64,000 nucleotides of DNA from Rhodococcus rhodochrous (GTDB taxonomy: Bacteria > Actinomycetota > Actinomycetes > Mycobacteriales > Mycobacteriaceae). A program made the translations under genes and the position numbers. Shown in pieces: positions 30,779-41,229 of this stretch; the first letter of the stretch is position 1; every line of letters starts with the position of its first letter. Under the pieces are notes generated by a model. It worked only from the letters and a program-made list of their open reading frames with translations, had not been told where the DNA came from and did no database searches. Where the stretch lies: assembly GCF_900187265.1 (NCBI RefSeq), contig NZ_LT906450.1, forward strand, positions 1,913,444 through 1,977,443, read 5' to 3'.

Positions 30779-31474
30779 GTGAGCGACGATCGGATCCGAC
30801 ACGCAGAGCGCCTCCTGACGCTCGCAGGCCCCGACGACAGCGTCGATCTCGCCGCCTTCCTGGCCCGGGCCGCGCGTCTCGACGAGGCCGCCGTGGTGCG
30901 GTTGCGCCGGCGCGGTGACGGACTGCTCGGCATCTGGACGCGTACCGGTTTCGAGGTGCTCGCAGGACGTGTCGTCCGTGGAACCGTGGCACCGGCCGAC
31001 ACCTGCGTCGCCGCAGAATCGCTGCGGGCCGCGCTCCTCGCCGGGTCCGGGCCGCGCACCGAGGTCGACCCGGGCTGGGCGATGGATTCCGCCTGGCGCG
31101 GGGCACTCCCGCCCGACGACGGCTACGTCCACGTCGACGACGTGCCGGCACGGATCCTCGTCGAACTCGCGCAACGCGGCGTCGCGCTCACCCGCGAGCA
31201 CGGCGCGCAAGGGCCGCCGGCGTCGCTGCTCGCCCAGGAGGTTCTCGAGGTGAGCGGCGCCGGGACCACCGTGGGCGTGCCGATGCGCATGGTGTTCGCG
31301 CTCGGTGCGATGGGCTTCGTGCCCGGTGCCGGTCGCGACACCGTCGACTCGGCGGGCATCGATCCCACCGAGGTGGTCCGGGTCCGGGCGTCCGCTACCT
31401 GGATGCGCCTCGACGCCCGCTTCGGGTCGGTCTACCTGCGCCGCGGCGGCGGGCTCGGTCTGAGCGTCCTCTGA
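30779..31474 (+). CDS. conserved actinobacterial hypothetical protein (Rv2474c-like position)
   Basis: 231 aa, GTG start. No domain was recognised with confidence. It is soluble, Arg/Ala-rich, with segments such as VRLRRRGDGLLGIWTRTGFEVLAGR and a C-terminal VRVRASATWMRLDARFGSVY. It takes the place of Rv2474c between the Rv2475c-like thioesterase and aglA, and this gene order supports it as a real gene. The end lies seven bases from the convergent aglA stop. The hexanucleotide tract sits about 40 bases upstream and could affect its expression. Confidence 0.75.
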   Translation: MSDDRIRHAERLLTLAGPDDSVDLAAFLARAARLDEAAVVRLRRRGDGLLGIWTRTGFEVLAGRVVRGTVAPADTCVAAESLRAALLAGSGPRTEVDPGWAMDSAWRGALPPDDGYVHVDDVPARILVELAQRGVALTREHGAQGPPASLLAQEVLEVSGAGTTVGVPMRMVFALGAMGFVPGAGRDTVDSAGIDPTEVVRVRASATWMRLDARFGSVYLRRGGGLGLSVL

Positions 31475-31481
31475 GGGTGCC

Positions 31482-33119
31482 TCACGCCAACCAGGCGGCG
31501 GTGTCCGGTGGCAGTACGTGTCCGGTGAGCGGCGCACTCGCGAGCAGCACCTCGCCCGGAGGCAGATCGACCGCGACGTCGCCGGCGTTGAGCACGCAGG
31601 TCAGGCCGTCGGAACGGCGGAACGCCAGGCACCCGGCCGGGCTTCCGTACCAGCCGATCTCACCGCCCTCGGATCGCCTTCGCTCCGTGTCGATGGGGCG
31701 CCTTCGCTCCGTGCGGATCTCGATCGCCCTGCGGTACAGCGAGAGCGTCGAGTCCGCGTCCTCGAGTTGCTTCTCGACGGTGAGCGCCGACCACTCCGGC
31801 GGCTGGGGCAGCCACGCGGACCCGGCTGAGGTGAACCCGAAGGGCGGTGCTCCGCCCTCCCACGGCAGCGGCACGCGGCAACCGTCGCGTCCGCGTTCGG
31901 TGTGGCCGGATCGTTCCCAGACCGGATCCTGCAGTACCTCGTCGGGCAGATCGACGTTCGGCAACCCGAGTTCGGCGCCGTTGTAGACGAACACCGTTCC
32001 CGGGAGCGCGAGGGCGACGAGGATCATCGCGCGTGCCCGTGCGAGCCCGACCTCGTCGCCTCCGTATCGCGTGACCTCGCGGTCGACGTCGTGGTTCGAC
32101 AGTGTCCACGTCGGTGAGGCCTGCACCGACGTCACCGCGGCCAGGCCCTTCTCGATCGCGTCCCGGACGGCATCGGCGTCCCAGTCCGACAGCGTCAGGT
32201 GGAAGTCGAAGGCGAGATGCAGTTCGTCCGGGCGCAGGTACTCGGCGAACCGCTCGTGATCGTCGACCCAGATCTCACCGATCGCCACCGAGTCCGGATA
32301 CTCGTCGAAGACCCGCCGGATGCGGCGGTGGATGTCGTGCACCTCGGGATTGTTGAACCGAGGGTCGGCGCGGGAGTGCCCGAGCAGTTCGTTGGTCTCC
32401 CACCCCTCGTGGTCGGGAAGATCTGCGGGCTTGGCCATGCCGTGGGCCACGTCGATCCGGAAACCGTCCACGCCCCGGTCCAGCCAGAACCGCAGGGTCT
32501 TGTCGAGGTCCTCGACGACCTCCTCGTCGCCCCAGTTCAGATCGGGCTGCCCGGGAGCGAAGACGTGCAGATACCACTGGCCCGGCGTGCCGTCGGGTTC
32601 GGTGACGCGGGTCCAGGCCGGTCCGCCGAAGACGCTCGGCCAGTTGTTCGGTGGTGCGCTGCCGTCCGGTCCGCGTCCGTCCCGGAAGTGGAAGCGTCGG
32701 CGTTCGCGGCTGCCCGGTCCGGCTTCGAGCGCGGCCCGGAACCAGCGGTGCTCGACGCTGACATGGTTCGGTACGAGGTCCATCACAACCCGGATTCCGC
32801 GGGCGTGGGCGTCGGCGATCAGCGCTTCGAGATCGGCGATGTCCCCGAACAGCGGGTCGATGTCGCGGGGATCGGAGACGTCGTAGCCGTGATCCGCCAT
32901 CGGCGACCGCATCACCGGGTTGAGCCAGATCGCGTCGACACCGAGCAGTTCGAGATAGCCGAGGCGGCTGCGCACACCCGCGAGGTCGCCGATGCCGTCG
33001 CCGTTCGCGTCGACGAACGAGCGGGGATAGACCTGGTAGAAGACCGCGTCTCGCCACCACGGCGATGCCGGGTCGCCTCGTCCGGAGGTCGGTGCTGCGG
33101 GGTGGGCCACGGGAGTCAT
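31482..33119 (-). CDS. aglA: alpha-glucosidase / glycoside hydrolase family 13
   Basis: 545 aa, cytoplasmic (no signal peptide). GH13 features in order: WWRDAVFYQVYPRSF, DLVPNHVSVEHRWF, DGFRIDVAHG (nucleophile Asp), IGEIWVDD (acid/base Glu) and LSNHDVDREVTR (third Asp). It probably hydrolyses alpha-glucosidic bonds of oligosaccharides or trehalose-related sugars; equivalent to Rv2471. The ATG at 33117-33119 is chosen because homology begins there; the frame stays open upstream through a repetitive stretch. A 15-base repeat (31675-31689 and 31699-31713, offset 24) gives two TERRR motifs near the C-terminus, a local in-frame duplication. Confidence 0.9.
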   Translation of the reverse strand: MTPVAHPAAPTSGRGDPASPWWRDAVFYQVYPRSFVDANGDGIGDLAGVRSRLGYLELLGVDAIWLNPVMRSPMADHGYDVSDPRDIDPLFGDIADLEALIADAHARGIRVVMDLVPNHVSVEHRWFRAALEAGPGSRERRRFHFRDGRGPDGSAPPNNWPSVFGGPAWTRVTEPDGTPGQWYLHVFAPGQPDLNWGDEEVVEDLDKTLRFWLDRGVDGFRIDVAHGMAKPADLPDHEGWETNELLGHSRADPRFNNPEVHDIHRRIRRVFDEYPDSVAIGEIWVDDHERFAEYLRPDELHLAFDFHLTLSDWDADAVRDAIEKGLAAVTSVQASPTWTLSNHDVDREVTRYGGDEVGLARARAMILVALALPGTVFVYNGAELGLPNVDLPDEVLQDPVWERSGHTERGRDGCRVPLPWEGGAPPFGFTSAGSAWLPQPPEWSALTVEKQLEDADSTLSLYRRAIEIRTERRRPIDTERRRSEGGEIGWYGSPAGCLAFRRSDGLTCVLNAGDVAVDLPPGEVLLASAPLTGHVLPPDTAAWLA

Positions 33120-33129
33120 CGTGTCAGAC

Positions 33130-33153
33130 GGCAGGGCGAAAGGCAGGGCGAAC
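33130..33153. repeat. 12-bp tandem duplication upstream of aglA
   Basis: GGCAGGGCGAAA followed directly by GGCAGGGCGAAC, in the 85-base spacer between the divergent aglA and cupin genes. Confidence 0.8.
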
Positions 33154-33204
33154 GGTGCCCGCGGCCGTTCCGTCAGGGCTTGCCCGCATGATAGGACGAA
33201 CGGC

Positions 33205-33624
33205 ATGAATACGACATCGATCGTCGCGGTCCGGTTGGACGACGTGGAGTTGCGCGACGACCCGATCGACCCTGCGTGGATCCGCGAGGGTGCGCCCGTG
33301 GCGCGCAGCGGTCAGTGGGCGACCAGCGCCGACCGCACCACCACCACACACGTGTGGGACTGCACGGCCGGTCGCTTCGACTGGCATTTCGGCGTCGACG
33401 AGATCGTCCACATCGTGGAGGGCTCGGTCATCGTCTCGTCCGCCGACTCCGAACCCCGGACGTTGCGTGCCGGTGACGCGGCGCTCTTCCGCGCCGGGAC
33501 CACCGCGCTGTGGGAGGTCCCCGAATACGTGCGCAAGCATGCCGTCCTGCGTCGTCACCTGTCGCCGGTCGCTCGGTTCACCCAGAAGGTGGAGGACCGC
33601 CTGCGCCTGATCCTGGGGCGCTGA
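33205..33624 (+). CDS. cupin-domain protein
   Basis: Small protein of 139 aa with a single cupin barrel of the EutQ/DUF861-like type: WDCTAGRFDWHFGVDEIVHIVEGSV, then GDAALFRAGTTALWEVPE. The usual HxH metal pair of cupin motif 1 appears as WHFGVDEIVHIVEG, with one His lost, so metal binding is uncertain. The ATG at 33205 is used; the frame continues upstream without likely coding. It diverges from aglA and ends 20 bases from the convergent glbO stop. Function is not known. Confidence 0.78.
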   Translation: MNTTSIVAVRLDDVELRDDPIDPAWIREGAPVARSGQWATSADRTTTTHVWDCTAGRFDWHFGVDEIVHIVEGSVIVSSADSEPRTLRAGDAALFRAGTTALWEVPEYVRKHAVLRRHLSPVARFTQKVEDRLRLILGR

Positions 33625-33644
33625 CCCTCAGGAGACGCCGACCC

Positions 33645-34037
33645 CTAGATCGGGGAATTCATCATCGAGTCGGCCGCCATGTTCATGTAGTCGACGAGTT
33701 GCCGGCGGTGCTCGTCGTCGAGCGTCTTCTCGTCGATCGACGCGATCGCGGTGTGCATGCATCGCAACCAGGCGTCGCGCTCGAGCGGCCCGATCCGGAA
33801 GGGATGATGACGCATGCGCAGCCGCGGGTGGCCCCGCTCCTCGGAGTAGGTGCGCGGGCCGCCCCAGTACTGCTCGAGGAACATCCGCATGCGTCGTTCG
33901 GCCGGACCGAGATCCTCCTCGGGATACAGGGGCCGGACGATCTCGTCCCGTGCGATCTCCTCGTAGAACCGTGCAGTGAGCCGGCGGAACGTCTCGGCGC
34001 CACCGACCGCCTCGTAGAAGGTCTGCTCGTCACTCAT
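33645..34037 (-). CDS. glbO: truncated hemoglobin, group II (HbO)
   Basis: 130 aa, the length of M. tuberculosis GlbO (Rv2470). Family features are [22 protein letters not shown] with TyrB10, [27 protein letters not shown], the proximal His in [10 protein letters not shown], and the TrpG8 of RDAWLRCM. It binds haem and O2, and is thought to aid oxygen or peroxide chemistry at the membrane. It is transcribed away from the HNH gene, with a 186-base spacer between them. Confidence 0.95.
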   Translation of the reverse strand: MSDEQTFYEAVGGAETFRRLTARFYEEIARDEIVRPLYPEEDLGPAERRMRMFLEQYWGGPRTYSEERGHPRLRMRHHPFRIGPLERDAWLRCMHTAIASIDEKTLDDEHRRQLVDYMNMAADSMMNSPI

Positions 34038-34223
34038 CTGTATTCGTTCACCGTCCCTCTCGACCGTCCATTGTGCCTGCTCCCGACCGCACACCGCCCG
34101 ACGAGCCGTGCCGGGCGGGACCGACACCGGATGTTCACCGGCCCGACCTGGACCGGTCCGCTGATTTCGGGTGCGATTCGGGAGCATCCGTGGTCCACTG
34201 TTCCCAGTCTTTTCGGAGGTCGT

Positions 34224-34853
34224 ATGAAGCACAGCAACAGCTCGCATCGACAACTCCCGCCCGCGGACGCCCCTGCAGGGGTGCCGGGGGCTACCACACT
34301 GCGCGTGGTGCACGACAGCACCGCGACGGTACCCGACTGGTTGAAACGTCGAGTGTTGCTGCTCAACGCCACCTACGAGCCGCTCACCGCCCTGCCCGCC
34401 CGCAGGGCCGTGGTCCTGATGGCCGGGGGCAAGGCCGATACCGTGCACGACGATCCGCTCGCCCCGCTCGTGCGGTCGGCAGAATGGTCCGTGCAGCTGC
34501 CGTCGGTGATCCGTCTGCGCAACTATGTGCGCGTTCCGTATCACGCGCGGGTGCCGCTCACCCGGGCCGCGCTCATGCACCGCGACCGGAACCGGTGCGC
34601 CTACTGCGGGGGCAAGGCCGAGACGATCGACCACGTCGTGCCGCGCAGCCGCGGCGGCGAGCACACCTGGGAGAACTGCGTCGCATGCTGCGCGCCGTGC
34701 AACCATCGCAAGGCCGACAAGCTGCTCACCGAACTCGGGTGGACCCTGCGTGTGGTGCCGAATCCGCCCAAGGGCCGGCACTGGCGCCTGCTCGCCACCC
34801 TGCCCGAGTTGCACCCCACCTGGCTGCCCTATCTGGGGGAGGGCGCGGCCTGA
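34224..34853 (+). CDS. HNH endonuclease family protein
   Basis: 209 aa, ATG at 34224 with GGAGG five bases upstream. The N-terminal half has [20 protein letters not shown], typical of the Rv2469c-like group. The C-terminal half has the HNH fold with a zinc ribbon: [20 protein letters not shown] and [16 protein letters not shown], with the catalytic His-His/Asn arrangement intact. Nuclease activity is expected from the motif; its biological role (repair or other) is unknown. The gene is widespread in actinobacteria next to glbO. Confidence 0.9.
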   Translation: MKHSNSSHRQLPPADAPAGVPGATTLRVVHDSTATVPDWLKRRVLLLNATYEPLTALPARRAVVLMAGGKADTVHDDPLAPLVRSAEWSVQLPSVIRLRNYVRVPYHARVPLTRAALMHRDRNRCAYCGGKAETIDHVVPRSRGGEHTWENCVACCAPCNHRKADKLLTELGWTLRVVPNPPKGRHWRLLATLPELHPTWLPYLGEGAA

Positions 34854-34900
34854 TCGGGCCGTTCTGCGGGGCATATGAGGCCTTTCGGGCCCGGCTGGGC

Positions 34901-34906
34901 TAACGT
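34901..34906 (+). promoter_or_regulatory. putative -10 box, leaderless transcript of the CtaJ-like gene
   Basis: TAACGT lies six bases before the GTG at 34913, and no ribosome site is present. Confidence 0.35.
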
Positions 34907-34912
34907 TTGGCT

Positions 34913-35185
34913 GTGAGCATTCTCGAGACAACCCTGATCTTCGTCGGCATCCCGCTGCTGATCGTCTTGGTCTTCGGTGGGCTGTCCTTCGTCATGAGCA
35001 AGTACCCGGGCTCCACGCCGTCGGACGACCCGTACACGCTCGACCGGAAATGGGAGCACGGACCGCTCCTGTGGACCGCGACCGACGAATCGACCCATCC
35101 CTGGAAATACCCGCATCATGGTCACGGTCATGCCGCTCTGACCTCGGCGGAGCTGATCGGAGGTACCGCAAGTGGCAAGTGGTGA
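34913..35185 (+). CDS. small membrane protein, CtaJ-like cytochrome oxidase subunit
   Basis: 90 aa from the GTG at 34913. One N-terminal membrane helix ([20 protein letters not shown]) is followed by a hydrophilic tail rich in Trp, Pro and His ([26 protein letters not shown]). Its size, single helix and place between the HNH gene and the DUF5130 gene match the small accessory subunit CtaJ of the mycobacterial aa3 oxidase supercomplex; this is recalled family knowledge, not checked by search. The last 14 bases overlap the next gene. Confidence 0.65.
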   Translation: MSILETTLIFVGIPLLIVLVFGGLSFVMSKYPGSTPSDDPYTLDRKWEHGPLLWTATDESTHPWKYPHHGHGHAALTSAELIGGTASGKW

Positions 35186-35645
35186 CGTGATCCAGCGTCC
35201 GGCCGTAGCGCCGGAGAACCTGCCGCACGGTGCGGCACTCACCGCGAGCGGACGCATCTCCGCCGTGCGCGGTCTCGGTCAGGCCTTCACGGGTGCGCCC
35301 TTCAAGGACCGCGACCTCATCACCCTCGACGACACGCTCACGCACGCGACGCGGATCACCAACGTGCGGTTCACCGTCTACATCGGTGACGACGTGAATC
35401 CGGCTGCGGCGACCGACGCCCTGCTGCCGACGACGCCGGACGCCGACAACTCGGTCCTCGTCGCCGTCTTCCCGAACCAGCGGAGCATCGAGATCCGCTC
35501 GGGTCGCACCGCCGCCGACCGCGCCACCGACCGGGTGCTGCAGCTCGGCGTGACCGCGGCCGTGTCGTCCTTCGGTCAGGGGAATCTGCTCGACGGCATC
35601 ACCAGTGCCGTCCGCGTCATCGCGAACGCCATGGTCGCTCCCTAG
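35172..35645 (+). CDS. DUF5130 family protein (Rv2468c-like)
   Basis: 157 aa, GTG start overlapping the upstream CtaJ-like gene by 14 bases, so the two are coupled. It is soluble, with VRFTVYIGDDVNPAAATDAL and VLVAVFPNQRSIEIRSGRTA, resembling TPM-like domains found in proteins associated with respiratory complexes. The C-terminus is helical. It equals Rv2468c by position. No catalytic residues can be named. Confidence 0.8.
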   Translation: MASGDVIQRPAVAPENLPHGAALTASGRISAVRGLGQAFTGAPFKDRDLITLDDTLTHATRITNVRFTVYIGDDVNPAAATDALLPTTPDADNSVLVAVFPNQRSIEIRSGRTAADRATDRVLQLGVTAAVSSFGQGNLLDGITSAVRVIANAMVAP

Positions 35646-35663
35646 TCCGGAGCCCACGACCAT

Positions 35664-35708
35664 CTGTGGCCCGCTGCCACTCCGTGAAGGAGAGGCAGCG
35701 GGCCACAG
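35664..35708. terminator. long hairpin between convergent DUF5130 gene and pepN
   Basis: A perfect 15-bp stem (35664-35678 with 35694-35708), extended inside by CTCC/GGAG in the loop, between two converging genes. A bidirectional terminator is likely. Confidence 0.8.
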
Positions 35709-35729
35709 TCGTTCGGTGAGGTCGGCGCG

Positions 35730-38312
<2,583 letters not shown>

Positions 38313-38375
38313 GGGAGAACTCCTTCTCACGACGGAATGTCGGTCGGCGTCCATCCCATCATGATCGGCGAACCC

Positions 38376-39617
38376 TCACGGAGCGACGTCGGACAACGGC
38401 ACCGTGGTGTCCGTCAACCGGCCGACGTCGACGGGCCGCCCCGAGGCGATGAGAGCGCGGATGTCGTCCCCGGCATCCCAGATGTTGACGTTCATCCCCG
38501 CCCGGACCCGCTGCTCGTCGTCGAGCCAGAACGCGAGGAACTGCCGTCCCGGCACGTCGCCGCGGGTGACCACCCGCGCGTCGCGGGGAGCGAGCCCGAC
38601 GTACTCCATGCCGAGGTCGTACTGGTCGGTGAAGAAATAGGGGAGCCGGTCGTAGGTCGCCTCGCGCCCGAGCATCGTCGCGGCCGCGACGGCCGGCTGG
38701 TTCAGTGCGTTCGCCCAGTGTTCGACGCGCACCCGGGTGCCGAGCAGCGGATGCTCCGCCGACGCGATGTCGCCGACGGCCACGATGTCCGGGTCGCTCG
38801 TCCGCAGCGATGCGTCGACGAGCACGCCGTCGTCGACCGCGAGTCCGGCATCGCGGGCCAGGTCGACGTTCGGGCGCGCCCCGACCGCGACGAGCACGGC
38901 GTCGGCGGGCACCACACTGTCGTCGCCGAACCGGATGCCGCTCGCGCGACCGTCGTAGGCGACGATCTCGCGCACCGAGGTGTTCGTCCGCAGATCGACC
39001 CCGTTCGCGCGGTGCAGGTCGGCGAACACCGCACCCATCTCCTCGCCGAGGGCGCCGAGCAGGGGTTGCTTCGCGGTCTCCGCGACCACCACCCCCGCGC
39101 CCCGGCCGCGGGCGTTCGCGGCGATCTCCATGCCGATCCATCCCGCGCCGATGACGGCCAGCCATCCCGCGTGGTCGGTCTCGCCCTGGATCGCGGTGAG
39201 CAGCGCATCGGAGTCCTCGACGGTGCGCATGACGTACACGCGTTCGGCGTCGGCGCCGGGAATCGGGACCGTGCGGGGCGTCGAGCCCGTGGCGAGCGCG
39301 AGCTTGTCGTAGTGCAGCGTCGACCCGTCGGGCAGCGTCACGGTGTGGGCGGCCGGATCGATCGCGGTGACCGTCGTGCCGAGCAGTAGTTCGACGCGGT
39401 GGTCGCGGTACCAGTCGCCGTCGTGCACCGTGAAGTCGGCGAGCTGCTTGCGTCCGGCGAAGTAGTCCTTCGACAACGGCGGTCGCTCGTAGGGCAGGTG
39501 CTCCTCCGCGCCGATGAGCAGGATGCGCCCGGGAAAGTCGCGGGCACGCAGTTCCTCTGCCAGCTTGGCGCCGGCCAGACCCGCGCCGACGATCAGAAAC
39601 GTTTCCTCACCCGACAT
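38376..39617 (-). CDS. NAD(P)/FAD-dependent oxidoreductase, ferredoxin-reductase type
   Basis: 413 aa with ATG at 39615-39617 and GGAGG seven bases upstream. Two Rossmann folds are visible: FLIVGAGLAGAKLAEELR at the N-terminus (FAD) and LAVIGAGWIGMEIAANARGR near residue 150 (NAD). VAVGDIASAEHP is the second FAD contact. A C-terminal reductase dimerisation domain (FTDQYDLGMEYVG) places it with rubredoxin/ferredoxin/rhodocoxin reductases. No redox disulfide CxxxxC is seen, so it is not a thioredoxin reductase. It diverges from the mycoredoxin-2-like gene; the electron acceptor is unknown. Confidence 0.88.
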   Translation of the reverse strand: MSGEETFLIVGAGLAGAKLAEELRARDFPGRILLIGAEEHLPYERPPLSKDYFAGRKQLADFTVHDGDWYRDHRVELLLGTTVTAIDPAAHTVTLPDGSTLHYDKLALATGSTPRTVPIPGADAERVYVMRTVEDSDALLTAIQGETDHAGWLAVIGAGWIGMEIAANARGRGAGVVVAETAKQPLLGALGEEMGAVFADLHRANGVDLRTNTSVREIVAYDGRASGIRFGDDSVVPADAVLVAVGARPNVDLARDAGLAVDDGVLVDASLRTSDPDIVAVGDIASAEHPLLGTRVRVEHWANALNQPAVAAATMLGREATYDRLPYFFTDQYDLGMEYVGLAPRDARVVTRGDVPGRQFLAFWLDDEQRVRAGMNVNIWDAGDDIRALIASGRPVDVGRLTDTTVPLSDVAP

Positions 39618-39700
39618 CGTGGTGCCTCCACTGTGATGCGTGCCGGACCTGCTTCCCGGCTCCGACGTTACGGCTACCGCCCGCACTGCGGCCCGGTTCA

Positions 39701-39727
39701 GGAAGAATCGTCGACGGGGCCGTGTTG
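39701..39727 (+). promoter_or_regulatory. SigH-like promoter of the mycoredoxin-2-like gene
   Basis: GGAAGA (39701-39706), a 17-base spacer and GTTG (39724-39727) resemble the SigH consensus (GGAAYA, about 17-20 bases, GTTR) of mycobacteria and related genera. It lies about 50 bases before the TTG start. The mycobacterial counterpart Rv2466c is a known SigH target. Confidence 0.5.
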
Positions 39728-39776
39728 AACATGCTCGTAGTTGTCCGGCCCGTACGAACTCTTGTGAGGAGATCTC

Positions 39777-40409
39777 TTGAGCGACCTGACCGCCGCGTCC
39801 ACGACCGGCAAGGACACCGCCGACTTCTGGTTCGATCCGTTGTGCCCGTGGTGCTGGATCACCTCGCGCTGGATCCTCGAGGTCACGAAGGTGCGCGACA
39901 TCGAGGCGCGTTTCCACGTCATGAGCCTGGCCGTGCTGAACGAGGGGCGCGACCTGCCGGAAGAGTACGCCGAGCTGATGACGAAGGCGTGGGGCCCGGT
40001 GCGCGTCGCGATCGCCGGGGCGCAGAAGTACGGCGACGACATCCTCTCCCCGCTGTACACGGCGATGGGCACCCGCATCCACAACGAGGGCAACAAGGAC
40101 TTCGCGGACGTGATCGCCGCGTCGCTCGCCGAACTCGACCTCGACGCCTCACTGGCCGAGGCCGCCGACAGTGACGCCTACGACGAGGCTCTGCGCAAGA
40201 GCCACCACGCCGGCATGGACAAGGTGGGCCAGGACGTCGGCACCCCCACCATCCACGTCAACGGCATCGCCTTCTTCGGTCCCGTCCTGTCGAAGATCCC
40301 GCGCGGCGAAGAGGCCGGGAAGGTGTGGGACGGCGTGGTCGCCCTCGCGTCCTACCCGCACTTCTTCGAACTCAAGCGCAGCCGCGACGAGGAGCCCGAC
40401 TTCTCCTGA
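39777..40409 (+). CDS. DsbA-like mycothiol-dependent oxidoreductase (mycoredoxin-2, Rv2466c-like)
   Basis: 210 aa with a TTG start preceded by GAGGAG. The thioredoxin-fold active site is CPWC (Cys23-Cys26) in [17 protein letters not shown], and the cis-Pro region is [17 protein letters not shown]. These match Rv2466c, a mycothiol-dependent reductase that also activates nitro-prodrugs. The redox role fits the SigH-like promoter just upstream. Confidence 0.9.
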   Translation: MSDLTAASTTGKDTADFWFDPLCPWCWITSRWILEVTKVRDIEARFHVMSLAVLNEGRDLPEEYAELMTKAWGPVRVAIAGAQKYGDDILSPLYTAMGTRIHNEGNKDFADVIAASLAELDLDASLAEAADSDAYDEALRKSHHAGMDKVGQDVGTPTIHVNGIAFFGPVLSKIPRGEEAGKVWDGVVALASYPHFFELKRSRDEEPDFS

Positions 40410-40446
40410 CCGGGTGTGGCCGTGGCGCTCGGTAGAGTGCCACGGC

Positions 40447-41034
40447 GTGTCGAACGAACATGTGGTCCGGCCGGCGACGGTGCACGATGTCGAGAAGGCG
40501 ACGGCAACGCTCGGACGAGCGTTCCGCGACTATCCGTTCACCCGCTACACCGTCGACGGCCGGGACCACGAGACCCGCGTCCGCGACCTGCAGGGGCTCT
40601 TCCTCGCCGAGATCGGCATGCGGTGCGGCGAGGTGTGGGTCTCCGACGACGTCGACGCGGTGGCCGTGTGGACGACGCCCGGTTCCACCGGGCTCGGGGA
40701 GGCGTTCGCATCCGTCGCCGCTCGGGTGACGGAACTGCGCGGTGACCGTGCCCGCGCTGCCGAACTGGCCGAGCAGGCCACCGCGGAGTTGCAGCCGAGC
40801 GAGCCCGTGTGGTTCCTGGCCACGGTGGGCGTCGATCCCGCCTCGCAGGGTCGCGGCCTGGGACGGGCCGTCCTCGAACCGGGACTCCGCGCGGCCGAAC
40901 AGCAGGGGGTCGCGGCGTGCCTGGAGACCTCCTCGGAGGCGAACGTCGCCCTCTACGAACGTCTCGGATTCGTGGTCACCGGTGTAGTGGAGTTGCCGGA
41001 CGGCGGCCCGAAGGTCTGGGCGATGCGCCGCTGA
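40447..41034 (+). CDS. GNAT-family N-acetyltransferase
   Basis: 195 aa with a GTG start. A TAGAGT box eight bases upstream hints at a leaderless message. The acetyl-CoA motif is ATVGVDPASQGRGLGRAVL (Q-G-R-G-L-G), followed by ETSSEANVALYERLGFVVTG, a classical GNAT C-terminus. The acceptor substrate cannot be inferred. It lies between the mycoredoxin and SfnB-like genes and is absent from the mycobacterial order. Confidence 0.9.
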   Translation: MSNEHVVRPATVHDVEKATATLGRAFRDYPFTRYTVDGRDHETRVRDLQGLFLAEIGMRCGEVWVSDDVDAVAVWTTPGSTGLGEAFASVAARVTELRGDRARAAELAEQATAELQPSEPVWFLATVGVDPASQGRGLGRAVLEPGLRAAEQQGVAACLETSSEANVALYERLGFVVTGVVELPDGGPKVWAMRR

Positions 41035-41044
41035 CCTGCCGGGG

Positions 41045-41079
41045 CGAAGGTCGCAACATCGGGGCTCGAAGGTCGCAAC
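41045..41079. repeat. pair of 13-bp direct repeats upstream of sfnB
   Basis: CGAAGGTCGCAAC occurs at 41045-41057 and 41067-41079, 22 bases apart (about two helix turns). Such spacing could suit a DNA-binding protein, but it may be a plain duplication. An inverted CCGAAT/ATTCGG pair lies further downstream at 41108-41130. Confidence 0.5.
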
Positions 41080-41143
41080 GCTCGGCCCGTACAGACTTGT
41101 GCTCACCCCGAATTCAATTCTCGGATTCGGGTCGGGCGCGGAC

Positions 41144-41149
41144 TACCGT
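41144..41149 (+). promoter_or_regulatory. putative -10 box for sfnB and its short upstream frame
   Basis: TACCGT ends eight bases before the ATG at 41158, which would put the transcript start at or near that ATG. Confidence 0.3.
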
Positions 41150-41157
41150 GATGCATC

Positions 41158-41229
41158 ATGGCTGTTCCCTGTCCCCGTACCCTGCTCGCCACGACCAGCG
41201 CATCGCTCGCGCCGGAGGTGACGCGATGA
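41158..41229 (+). CDS. possible 23-aa leader peptide upstream of sfnB
   Basis: A short frame beginning MAVPCPRTLL and ending EVTR, whose TGA overlaps the sfnB ATG (ATGA). A -10-like TACCGT at 41144-41149 would make the ATG leaderless. It contains one Cys codon. It could couple translation to sfnB, but an alternative is simply an N-terminal extension of sfnB from the in-frame ATG at 41151. Confidence 0.3.
   Translation: MAVPCPRTLLATTSASLAPEVTR

Noticed and set aside
41108-41130. CCGAAT...ATTCGG inverted repeat as a defined operator
   Set aside because: Only six-base arms with an 11-base gap; no regulator gene or second copy supports it, so it is only mentioned under the nearby repeat.
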